Of a DNA stretch of 6,590 nucleotides, positions 1 through 6,193 are shown piece by piece (position 1 is the stretch's first letter; the number at the start of each line of letters is the position of its first letter). The DNA is from Actinomycetota bacterium (GTDB lineage: Bacteria; Actinomycetota; Thermoleophilia; Gaiellales; Gaiellaceae): positions 1 through 6,590 of the forward strand of contig JACDGR010000193.1 in the NCBI GenBank assembly GCA_013821525.1, written 5' to 3'. A program made the position numbers and the translations under genes. The notes under the pieces were generated by a model that saw only the letters and a list, made by a program, of their open reading frames with translations, had not been told where the DNA came from and ran no database searches.

Positions 1-1148
1 TCTGGCAGCACCTCTTCTGGATCTTCGGCCACCCCGAGGTCTACATCATCGTGCTACCTGCGTTCGGCATCGCGACGTCGATCATCCCCACGTTCGCGCG
101 GCGACGGATGGTCGCGTTTCCCCTCGTCGCCATGGCCGAGCTGCTCGTGGCGTTCATCGGCTTCGGCGTCTGGGCCCACCACATGTTCGCGACAGGCCTG
201 CAGACATCGGTGCTCGTCTTCTTCGCAGCGGCGTCGATGATGGTCGTGATCCCGTCGACGATCCAGATCTATGCCTGGCTGATGACGGTGAATCTCGGCA
301 CGCCGGTGTTCAAGGCGCCGCTGATGTTCATCGGCGGTTTCATCACCTTTTTCGTCGTCGGCGGCCTGAGCGGGATCATGTTCGCGGCGATCCCGTTCGA
401 CCAGGCGTCGACCGACACCTACTTCGTCGTCGCCCACTTCCACTTCATCATCTTCGGCGCCGCGGTCTTCCCGCTGCTCGGCGGGATCTACTACTGGTTC
501 CCGAAGGTCGCGGGCCGGATGTACAACGAGCGGCTCGCGCACGCGAGCTTCTGGTGCACGTTCGTCGGTACCTCGCTGACGTTCTTCCCCATGCACATCG
601 TCGGGCTGCTCGGGATGACGCGGCGCATCTACACGTATCAGCACGGCCTCGGCTGGGACACGTACAACCTGCTCGAGACGATCGGCGGCTACGTCCTCGC
701 CGTCGGTCTCCTGATGATCGCCGTGAACCTGATCTGGAGCGCGCGTCACGGCGCCCCGTCAGGCCGTGACCCGTTCAACGGCGGCACGCTGGAGTGGACG
801 ATTCCCTCGCCGCCGCCGCACTACAACTTCGCGGTCATCCCCACCGTGACGAGCCCCTACCCGAACTGGGACCTCGCCGATCGCGACGAGGACATTCGCC
901 GCCTCGACCGGGACGAGCTCGTGCTCACGGGCGGGCACGAGACTCCCTCGACGACGGTGAACGACGCAGCGCTCTCTGAGATCGCGCACATGCCGGCTGA
1001 ATCCGCCGCGCCGATCATCCTGGCGCTCGCGCTGTCGCTCGCGTTCGCCTTCCTGCTCACCACCCATTACGCCGGGGCCGCGACGCTCTTCGGTATCGCG
1101 GCGCTCGTACTCGGCGCGTGGCACTGGCACGAGCCGGAGGGAGCATGA
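1..1148 (+). CDS. ctaD: Cytochrome c oxidase subunit I, 3' part (5' end outside window)
   Basis: This is the catalytic subunit of an aa3-type heme-copper oxidase, an integral membrane protein that reduces O2 to water and pumps protons. The open frame runs from base 3 (381 residues visible) and begins inside helix VI. Visible motifs, numbered from base 3: GHPEVY (H10 CuB ligand, E12 of A1-type enzymes, Y14 of the His-Tyr crosslink), WAHHMF (H59/H60, CuB) and VVAHFHF (H145 heme a3, H147 heme a). An arginine pair (GMTRR) sits where the heme propionates bind. Two positions are unusual: Gln replaces the K-pathway lysine (Q88), and Thr replaces the His before the Mg-site Asp (T137-D138). After the usual end of subunit I (FNGGTLEWTIPSPPP) there is a linker and a further hydrophobic pair of helices, resembling a fused subunit IV-like tail. 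The stop overlaps the ctaE start by 4 bases. Family assignment is secure; the exact oxidase subclass is inferred. Confidence 0.97.
   Translation, partial: WQHLFWIFGHPEVYIIVLPAFGIATSIIPTFARRRMVAFPLVAMAELLVAFIGFGVWAHHMFATGLQTSVLVFFAAASMMVVIPSTIQIYAWLMTVNLGTPVFKAPLMFIGGFITFFVVGGLSGIMFAAIPFDQASTDTYFVVAHFHFIIFGAAVFPLLGGIYYWFPKVAGRMYNERLAHASFWCTFVGTSLTFFPMHIVGLLGMTRRIYTYQHGLGWDTYNLLETIGGYVLAVGLLMIAVNLIWSARHGAPSGRDPFNGGTLEWTIPSPPPHYNFAVIPTVTSPYPNWDLADRDEDIRRLDRDELVLTGGHETPSTTVNDAALSEIAHMPAESAAPIILALALSLAFAFLLTTHYAGAATLFGIAALVLGAWHWHEPEGA
1136..1140 (+). promoter_or_regulatory. Ribosome binding site of ctaE
   Basis: GGAGG lies 4 bases before the ATG at 1145, within the last codons of ctaD. It fixes the ctaE start at 1145 rather than at an in-frame GTG at 1118, which would add nine residues not expected before the conserved N-terminus. 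Confidence 0.75.
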
Positions 1149-1717
1149 GCACGTACGCGGTCAAGCACGCACGGCCGAACGGGTGGTGGGGCATGGCGAT
1201 CTTCGTCGCCACCGAGGCGACTTTATTCGGGACGATGGTCGGCACCTACGTCTACCTGCGCATCCTGAACGCCCACTGGCCGCCGCCGAACGTCGTTAAG
1301 CCGCCGGTCTTGACCCCGACCCTGTTGACCGTCGCGCTCGTGCTGACGAGCCTGCCCATGCAACGCGCGTGGCACGCGGCGCGGCACGGCCGTCGTTCCG
1401 CCGCCTGGCGCTGGATCCTCGCCGCGGCCACGATCCAGACCGCCTACCTCGTCTGGCAGGCCCACGACTTCATGCTGCTCGTGCACGCGCTGCATCCGTC
1501 CGGGAGCGCCTATGCCTCGGTGCTCGTGACGATGCTCGCGGCCGACCACCTGCACGTGCTCGCCGGGATCCTGCTCAACGTCTGGCTGCTCGCGCGCATC
1601 GCAACGCGCCTGACGCCGTATCGCGTCGCGGGGATCCAGTCGATCACGTTCTACTGGCACGCCGTGAACGTGATCAGCGCCGTCGTCCTCATCGTTCAGG
1701 TGTCGGCCCACTTTTGA
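1145..1717 (+). CDS. ctaE: Cytochrome c oxidase subunit III, short five-helix form
   Basis: Structural subunit III of the same oxidase, a membrane protein that stabilises subunit I and its proton uptake. The 190-residue product has about five hydrophobic helices (roughly residues 14-37, 55-74, 88-110, 120-150 and 165-188). It therefore matches the short bacterial form lacking the first two helices of the seven-helix mitochondrial type. Family signatures include WWGMAIFVATEATLFG near the N-terminus, with the conserved Glu in helix 1, then HPSGSAYASVLVTMLAADHLHVLAG and FYWHAVNVI near the C-terminus. The ATG is chosen because of the strong GGAGG 4 bases upstream and the ATGA overlap with the ctaD stop. 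Its own stop overlaps the TTG start of the next gene. Nothing in it looks broken. Confidence 0.95.
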   Translation: MSTYAVKHARPNGWWGMAIFVATEATLFGTMVGTYVYLRILNAHWPPPNVVKPPVLTPTLLTVALVLTSLPMQRAWHAARHGRRSAAWRWILAAATIQTAYLVWQAHDFMLLVHALHPSGSAYASVLVTMLAADHLHVLAGILLNVWLLARIATRLTPYRVAGIQSITFYWHAVNVISAVVLIVQVSAHF

Positions 1718-2088
1718 CACGCACCCGCCTGGAGATCCTGCAGTGGTTCGGCCTCCTCGGCGGCGCGCTCGCGTGGGCCGCTCAACACGTGCTCGGCTAC
1801 TTCTTCGCGGACGCGGGCTGCCACGTCGCCGGGTCTCAATGGGGGCTCGACCTGACGCCGATGCAGATCGTCCTCTCGGTCACTGCGGCGGCAGTCGTCC
1901 TCGGCGCGGAGGCCGCGGCGTTCGTCGTGTTCCGCGAGACGCGCAGCGTCGACGAGTACGCGCCCGGCCCGAGCGGCCGGCTGAAGTTCTTCGCCGAGGC
2001 GGCACTGCTCGGGAACGTCCTCTTCTTCGTGATCGTCGTGCTCGACTGCGTCTCGACCGTCTACCACCTCCCGTGCCTCCAGTCGTGA
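1714..2088 (+). CDS. Unassigned three-helix membrane protein between oxidase and bc genes
   Basis: I do not recognise a named family. The 124-residue product has three hydrophobic segments (about 11-32, 50-73 and 92-116) joined by short loops. The first contains H25 and is followed by C36-H37; the third ends with C112 and C121 close to the C-terminus. The loop at 75-90 is polar (RETRSVDEYAPGPSGR). The chosen start is TTG at 1714, which overlaps the ctaE stop (TTGA) and has a weak AGGTG at 1698-1702. An ATG or GTG start nearby in the same frame is absent. Its stop overlaps the GTG of qcrC. Tight coupling on both sides, between subunit III and the diheme cytochrome, suggests an accessory subunit or assembly factor of the oxidase or of a bc-oxidase supercomplex. 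That role is inferred from position alone. The paired Cys and His residues could also bind metal or heme, but no known motif is visible. Confidence 0.8.
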   Translation: MTRTRLEILQWFGLLGGALAWAAQHVLGYFFADAGCHVAGSQWGLDLTPMQIVLSVTAAAVVLGAEAAAFVVFRETRSVDEYAPGPSGRLKFFAEAALLGNVLFFVIVVLDCVSTVYHLPCLQS

Positions 2089-2876
2089 CGCGCGTCGCCC
2101 TCACGTTGCTCGTGCTCGTCGCGCTCGCCGCCCCGGCGGCGCTCGCGGACTCGGGCCCGCCGCGGCAGGGGGTCGTCATCGACCCCGGGCAGCACGGCGC
2201 AGGGCTCGTCGGCGAGGGTGCGAGCCTCTATGCGGCGAACTGCGCGAGCTGCCACGGCCCGCACGGCGTCGGCGTCCTCAAGGCGCGGCGCGGCGCCGGT
2301 GACGTGCCCGGCCAAGGGCCGCCACTGCTCGGCGTCGGCGCGCTCTCCGCGGACTTCTATCTCCGCACCGGCTACATGCCGCTCGAGAATCCGAGCCAGC
2401 AGCCGTCGCGCTCCCGCGTGCTGTTCCCCGAGGAGGAGATCCGCGCGATGGTCGCCTATGTCGCGAGTCTCGGCGAGGGCCCGGGCATCCCGAGGCCGCA
2501 GCCGCAGAAGGGCAGCGTGGCCGCCGGGAATACGCTCTTCCTGCAGAACTGCGCAGGCTGCCACCAGATCGTCGGTGCGGGCGGTTACGTGACCGGCGCC
2601 CGCGTGCCGCCCCTCGAGGAGGCAACCGACCGGCAGATCGCAGAGGCCGTGCGCATCGGCCCCTATCTGATGCCGCACTTCTCGGAGCAGCGGCTGACGA
2701 ACACGCAGCTCAACTCGTTGATCGCGTACGTCGACTACGCGAAGCATCCCGACGACGCAGGCGGCTGGTCGATCGGGCACCTCGGCCCCTGGCCCGAGGG
2801 TCTCGTCGCCTGGCTGATCGCCACAAGCGCGCTGGTCGCAACGTGCATCGTGATCGGAAAGAGGCTGAAGGCATGA
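2085..2876 (+). CDS. qcrC: Menaquinol-cytochrome c reductase diheme cytochrome c subunit
   Basis: This subunit carries electrons from the Rieske protein to the oxidase at the outer face of the membrane. The 263-residue product has a Sec-type signal peptide (residues 1-21, ending in ALA before DSG). Two cytochrome c domains follow: C53-A-S-C56-H57 with M98 (GYMPL) as likely axial ligand, and C156-A-G-C159-H160 with M196 (YLMPHF). A single transmembrane helix lies at about 240-257, followed by a basic cytoplasmic tail (GKRLKA). This order is that of actinobacterial QcrC (cytochrome cc), which replaces separate cytochrome c1 and soluble cytochrome c. The GTG at 2085 is preferred because it overlaps the previous stop (GTGA) and places the signal peptide at the N-terminus; starts further upstream would add arginine-rich sequence read from the preceding gene. 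No Shine-Dalgarno is visible before it, so initiation probably depends on translational coupling. The stop overlaps the qcrA start. Confidence 0.94.
   Translation: MTRVALTLLVLVALAAPAALADSGPPRQGVVIDPGQHGAGLVGEGASLYAANCASCHGPHGVGVLKARRGAGDVPGQGPPLLGVGALSADFYLRTGYMPLENPSQQPSRSRVLFPEEEIRAMVAYVASLGEGPGIPRPQPQKGSVAAGNTLFLQNCAGCHQIVGAGGYVTGARVPPLEEATDRQIAEAVRIGPYLMPHFSEQRLTNTQLNSLIAYVDYAKHPDDAGGWSIGHLGPWPEGLVAWLIATSALVATCIVIGKRLKA
2860..2864 (+). promoter_or_regulatory. Ribosome binding site of qcrA
   Basis: AGAGG lies 8 bases before the ATG at 2873. It supports this start over an upstream in-frame GTG at 2843 and agrees with the ATGA overlap with qcrC. Confidence 0.55.
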
Positions 2877-3862
2877 GCAAGCTGAAGGACGCGCTCATCG
2901 CCGGGCTCGTGCTGCTCGCCGGCAAGAGGCGGAAGGATCCCTACGCGAACCTCCCCGAGCAGCGCATCGTCGAGGAAGGGGCGCCGGATCGCCGCGCCGA
3001 GAACGTCGTGCTCGTGCTCTTCGCCGTCGTCGTCATCTGCGCGGTGGCGTTCATCGTCGTCTACTCGTTCGAAAGCCTCGCCCATCAGACGCAGTACCTC
3101 GGCCTCGCGATCGGCCTCGCGTTCGTCGTGCTCGCCGCCGCCTGCATCGTGATCGCGACGCGACTGATCGTCACCGAGGAGCTCGAGGAGCCGTATCCCG
3201 ACCTCGAGCATCCCGACGAGTCCGACGCGGTCGCGGAGATCGTCGAGGAGAGCGGCTCGCGTTTCACGCGCAAGCGGCTCGTGCGCATGGCCGGGCTGGG
3301 CGCGGTCGGCACGCTCGGTGCCGCGCTGATCACCCCTGCGCTGTCGCTCGGCCCGGCGTTCAACACGGACAAGCTGAAGTGGACGCCGTGGCGACGCGGC
3401 AGGCGCCTCGTCGACGACGCGGGCAAGCCGCTGCTCGCGAGCGAGATCGAGGAAGAGTCGTTCTACAGCGCCTATCCCGAGGGCGCAGACCGCGAGCTGA
3501 TGGGCTCACCGATCATCGTCGTGCGCGTGCCGCTCGACGAGCTGAAGACGCGGCACGACTGGGCGCCGCACGGCATCGTCGCCTTCTCGAAGATCTGCAC
3601 GCACGCCGGGTGCGCGGTCACGCTGTACCGCAAGCCCACCTTCGCGCCGACTCAGCCGCGCCCGGCGCTCGTCTGCCCATGCCACTACTCGACGTTCGAC
3701 CCTGCCGAGGGCGGCAAGGTGATCTTCGGCCCTGCCGGGCGCAACCTGCCGCAGCTGCCGCTGACCGTCGACGGTAAGGGGTATCTGCGCGCAGCCGGCA
3801 CCTTCAACGAGCCGATCGGCCCATCCTGGTGGGGCGTCCGGCGCGGGAGGTCGGTGTCGTGA
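2873..3862 (+). CDS. qcrA: Rieske [2Fe-2S] subunit of the cytochrome bc complex
   Basis: The Rieske iron-sulfur protein takes the first electron from menaquinol and passes it to QcrC. The 329-residue product has three hydrophobic helices (about 44-65, 75-98 and 138-158), as in actinobacterial QcrA, rather than the single helix of the mitochondrial and proteobacterial proteins. The exported C-terminal domain carries C242-T-H244-A-G-C247 and C268-P-C270-H271-Y-S. Thus C242, H244, C268 and H271 are the cluster ligands, and C247/C270 form the usual disulfide. Before the third helix is T-R-K-R-L-V-R, resembling a twin-arginine signal but with Arg-Lys instead of Arg-Arg. In Actinobacteria this third helix is known to be Tat-dependent while the first two are Sec-inserted. 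The N-terminal 20 residues form a basic amphipathic stretch. The gene overlaps both neighbours by 4 bases. Confidence 0.95.
   Translation: MSKLKDALIAGLVLLAGKRRKDPYANLPEQRIVEEGAPDRRAENVVLVLFAVVVICAVAFIVVYSFESLAHQTQYLGLAIGLAFVVLAAACIVIATRLIVTEELEEPYPDLEHPDESDAVAEIVEESGSRFTRKRLVRMAGLGAVGTLGAALITPALSLGPAFNTDKLKWTPWRRGRRLVDDAGKPLLASEIEEESFYSAYPEGADRELMGSPIIVVRVPLDELKTRHDWAPHGIVAFSKICTHAGCAVTLYRKPTFAPTQPRPALVCPCHYSTFDPAEGGKVIFGPAGRNLPQLPLTVDGKGYLRAAGTFNEPIGPSWWGVRRGRSVS
3845..3850 (+). promoter_or_regulatory. Ribosome binding site of qcrB
   Basis: GGGAGG lies 8 bases before the GTG at 3859, inside the end of qcrA. It selects that GTG, which also overlaps the qcrA stop, over an in-frame ATG at 3829. 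Confidence 0.7.
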
Positions 3863-5205
3863 TCCGCGGCGTCGTCCGCTACGTCGACGAGCGCACGGGC
3901 GGCGCACCGTTCGTGCGTAAAGCGCTGCGCTATGTCTTCCCGGATCACTGGTCGTTCCTGCTCGGCGAGGTCGCGCTCTACCTCTTCATGCTCCTCGTCG
4001 CGACGGGGACGTACCTGACGTTCTTCTTCGACGACTCTGTCACGCCGACCACCTACTACGGGACGTACGCGCCGCTCGACGGAGCTCAGATGAGCCACGC
4101 CTACCAGTCGGTTCTGCACATCTCGTTCGCGGTCAAGGCGGGCCTGCTGATCCGGCAGACACATCACTGGGCCGCAGACGTGTTCGTCGCGACGATCGTG
4201 CTGCACCTGATGCGTGTGTTCTTCACCGGCGCCTTCCGCAAGCCGCGCGACCTGACCTACCTGCTCGGTGTCGCGATGCTCGGCCTCGCGCTCCTCGAGG
4301 GCTTCCTCGGGTACTCGCTCGTCGACGACCTGCTCTCGGGGATGGGCCTCGCGATCGGCTACTCCGTTGCACTGTCGATCCCGCTCGTCGGCGCGCCCCT
4401 TGCGACGCTGCTCTGGGGCGGGCCGTTTCCCGGCTCCGCGTCGTTCCTGCCGCGCCTCTACATCGCGCACGTGCTGATCATCCCGATCCTGATCGGCGCG
4501 ATCCTGACGCTGCACCTGGCGCTCGTCGCGTCACGTCACCACACGCAGTTCAAGCGCACGCCGCGCGAGACCGAGCGGCGCGTCGTCGGCGTGCCGACCT
4601 TCCCGGGCCAGGTGCCACGGTCGCTCGGGCTGCTGTGCGCCACGTGGGGCGTGCTGTTCCTGCTCGGCGGGCTCGTCCAGGTGAACCCCGTGTGGCTGTG
4701 GGGACCGTTCCACGTGGGCGATGCGACGAACGGCGCGCAGCCGGACTGGTACCTCGGATGGCTGATCGGGGCGCTGCGCCTCGTCCCCAGCTTCGACGTT
4801 GTGATCGGCGGCTACACGGTCGTGCCGAATCCGTTCTGGGGCGGCGCGTTGTTCCCGCTCGTCGTCTTCTCGATCGTCGGTCTGTGGCCCTGGCTCGAGC
4901 GGAAGGTCACGGGCGACGATGCGTTCCACAACCTGCTCGACCGTCCCCGCGACAACCCGTCGCGCACCGGCGCCGGCATGGCGCTCTTCGTCTGGGTCTT
5001 CCTCGTCTTCCTGGCCGGATCGGCCGACCGCGTGTACGTCTGGCTCGGTCTCAGCTACAGCCATCAGATCTGGGGCTACCGCGTGCTCGTGATCGTGGCG
5101 CCGGTGCTCGCCTTCTTCATCACGCGCCGCGTCTGCCGTGAGTTGCTCGCGGGCGAGCGGGCGGCACTGGTGCGCACCACGGCGGAGGACGCAAGCCACG
5201 TCTGA
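3859..5205 (+). CDS. qcrB: Cytochrome b subunit of the cytochrome bc complex
   Basis: The membrane subunit holds two b hemes and the quinol oxidation and reduction sites. The 448-residue product has about eight helices (near residues 36-57, 97-121, 130-154, 199-224, 255-273, 327-347, 372-392 and 402-426), so the b6-like and subunit IV-like halves are fused. Likely heme ligands are H102 and H116 in the second helix (HHWAADVFVATIVLH) and H204 and H219 in the fourth (AHVLIIPILIGAILTLH). The Qo-site motif is PDWY (295-298), the variant of PEWY seen in Gram-positive bacteria. VFFTGAFRKPR and RLYIAHVL are typical of actinobacterial QcrB. It is shorter than mycobacterial QcrB, which is roughly 550 residues from memory, mainly because it lacks a long C-terminal tail. 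It is the last gene of the overlapping cluster. No convincing terminator follows in the 41-base gap, so some read-through into lipA is possible. Confidence 0.95.
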   Translation: MIRGVVRYVDERTGGAPFVRKALRYVFPDHWSFLLGEVALYLFMLLVATGTYLTFFFDDSVTPTTYYGTYAPLDGAQMSHAYQSVLHISFAVKAGLLIRQTHHWAADVFVATIVLHLMRVFFTGAFRKPRDLTYLLGVAMLGLALLEGFLGYSLVDDLLSGMGLAIGYSVALSIPLVGAPLATLLWGGPFPGSASFLPRLYIAHVLIIPILIGAILTLHLALVASRHHTQFKRTPRETERRVVGVPTFPGQVPRSLGLLCATWGVLFLLGGLVQVNPVWLWGPFHVGDATNGAQPDWYLGWLIGALRLVPSFDVVIGGYTVVPNPFWGGALFPLVVFSIVGLWPWLERKVTGDDAFHNLLDRPRDNPSRTGAGMALFVWVFLVFLAGSADRVYVWLGLSYSHQIWGYRVLVIVAPVLAFFITRRVCRELLAGERAALVRTTAEDASHV

Positions 5206-5233
5206 GCCGGACGGTCGTCCCCCGGGGAGCCTC

Positions 5234-5246
5234 TAAACTGCAGCAC
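5234..5246 (+). promoter_or_regulatory. Probable -10 element of a leaderless lipA transcript
   Basis: TAAACT at 5234-5239 fits the actinobacterial TANNNT -10 consensus and is followed by exactly 7 bases before the lipA ATG, which places the likely transcription start at or next to the ATG. No Shine-Dalgarno lies at a usable distance; the GGGGAG at 5224-5229 is 17 bases away. No clear -35 box is visible around 5210-5216. The matching arrangement in front of the minus-strand gene strengthens the call. The rest of the 41-base gap (5206-5233) is very GC-rich with a short CCCCGGGG palindrome and no T-run. Confidence 0.55.
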
Positions 5247-6167
5247 ATGGAGACATCGCTCCCCGTCGCCGACCGGCCGCGCCGCCCCGACTGGATGAAG
5301 GTGCGCGCACCGTCGCAGAACGGCAGCTACTTCGACGTCAAGAAGCTTCTGCACGGCCAGCGGCTGAACACGATCTGCGAGGAGGCGCGCTGCCCGAACA
5401 TCGCGGAGTGCTGGGGTCGCGGTACCGCGACCTTCCAGATCCTCGGCGAGACGTGCACGCGCGCCTGCCGCTACTGCTACGTCAACTCGGGCAAGCCGAA
5501 CGAGCCGGTGGATCCGCTGGAGCCGCTCCGCCTCGCGCAGGCGGCAGCACAGATGGGACTGAAGCACGTGGTCGTCACCTCGGTCGACCGGGACGACGTG
5601 CCCGACAAGGGCGCAGGCCACTACGCCGCGACGATCCGCGCGATCAAGGCCAAGCTGCCCGAGTCGAAGATCGAGGTGCTGACGCCCGACTTCATCGGCG
5701 TCGAAGAGCAGGCATTACAGACAGTGATCGGCGCGCGGCCCGACGTGTTCAACCACAACATCGAGACCGTCCGCCGCCTCCATCGCAAGATGCGCGGTGG
5801 CAAGGCGAACTACGACGGTGCGCTCGAGCTGCTGCGCCGCGCCAAGGAGATCGCCGACTATCCCGTGCTGACGAAGAGCGGCATCATCGTCGGCCTTGGC
5901 GAGCGGAACGACGAGGTGGTCGAGACGATGCGCGACCTGCGCGCGCACGGCGTCGACGTCGTCACGATCGGCCAGTATCTGCAGCCGAGTCCCAAGCACG
6001 CGACGATCGACCGCTGGGTGCACCCGGACGAGTTTCGCTGGTTCCGCGAGCAGGGCGAGGCGATCGGCTTCGGCTCGGTCTTCTCCGGCCCGCTCGTGCG
6101 CTCGAGCTATCGCGCAGACGAACAGCGCCATGCAGCCGAGACCGGCCGTGGCGCCGTCGCGTACTAG
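5247..6167 (+). CDS. lipA: Lipoyl synthase (radical SAM)
   Basis: LipA inserts two sulfur atoms at C6 and C8 of octanoyl groups bound to lipoyl domains (pyruvate and 2-oxoglutarate dehydrogenases, glycine cleavage H protein), completing cytosolic lipoate synthesis. The 306-residue product is full length for the family. It has the auxiliary-cluster motif C44-x4-C49-x5-C55 (CEEARCPNIAEC), the radical SAM motif C70-x3-C74-x2-C77 (CTRACRYC), and the C-terminal RSSYRADE at 285-292, whose conserved Ser completes the auxiliary cluster. VTSVDRDDVPDKGAGHY, FNHNIETV, TKSGIIVGLGE and TIGQYLQPS are further family blocks. The ATG at 5247 leaves a normal N-terminus (RRPDWMKVRAP at 12-22). It lies 41 bases after qcrB with its own apparent promoter, so it may be only loosely tied to the respiratory operon. 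lipB is not in the window. Confidence 0.97.
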   Translation: METSLPVADRPRRPDWMKVRAPSQNGSYFDVKKLLHGQRLNTICEEARCPNIAECWGRGTATFQILGETCTRACRYCYVNSGKPNEPVDPLEPLRLAQAAAQMGLKHVVVTSVDRDDVPDKGAGHYAATIRAIKAKLPESKIEVLTPDFIGVEEQALQTVIGARPDVFNHNIETVRRLHRKMRGGKANYDGALELLRRAKEIADYPVLTKSGIIVGLGERNDEVVETMRDLRAHGVDVVTIGQYLQPSPKHATIDRWVHPDEFRWFREQGEAIGFGSVFSGPLVRSSYRADEQRHAAETGRGAVAY

Positions 6168-6175
6168 AAGAGGTG

Positions 6176-6193
6176 AGCGCCCGCTCGGGCGTT
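6176..6193. terminator. Possible hairpin between convergent genes
   Basis: A 7-pair stem including one G-U pair (core CGCCC/GGGCG, loop GCTC) fills most of the 24-base gap between lipA and the convergent gene and includes two bases of the latter's TAA stop. There is no T-run on either side, so it is not a classical intrinsic terminator. It could still act as a weak two-way terminator, as T-less hairpins are proposed to do in Actinobacteria. The assignment is tentative. Confidence 0.3.

Noticed and set aside
54..749. Minus-strand open frame of 231 residues opposite ctaD
   Set aside because: Same charged low-complexity composition, opposite strongly conserved oxidase motifs; not a gene.
2061..2780. 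Minus-strand open frame of 239 residues opposite qcrC
   Set aside because: Arg/Ala/Asp-rich shadow with no recognisable motif and no ribosome binding site noticed.
3685..4515. Long minus-strand open frame of 276 residues across qcrA and qcrB
   Set aside because: It is extremely rich in Arg, Asp, Glu and His with no domain, and lies opposite two certain genes. It is a high-GC antisense shadow.
5206..5233. Terminator after qcrB
   Set aside because: A CCCCGGGG palindrome and a short GGAC/GTCC inverted repeat are present, but the stems are short and no T-run follows, so no terminator is claimed.
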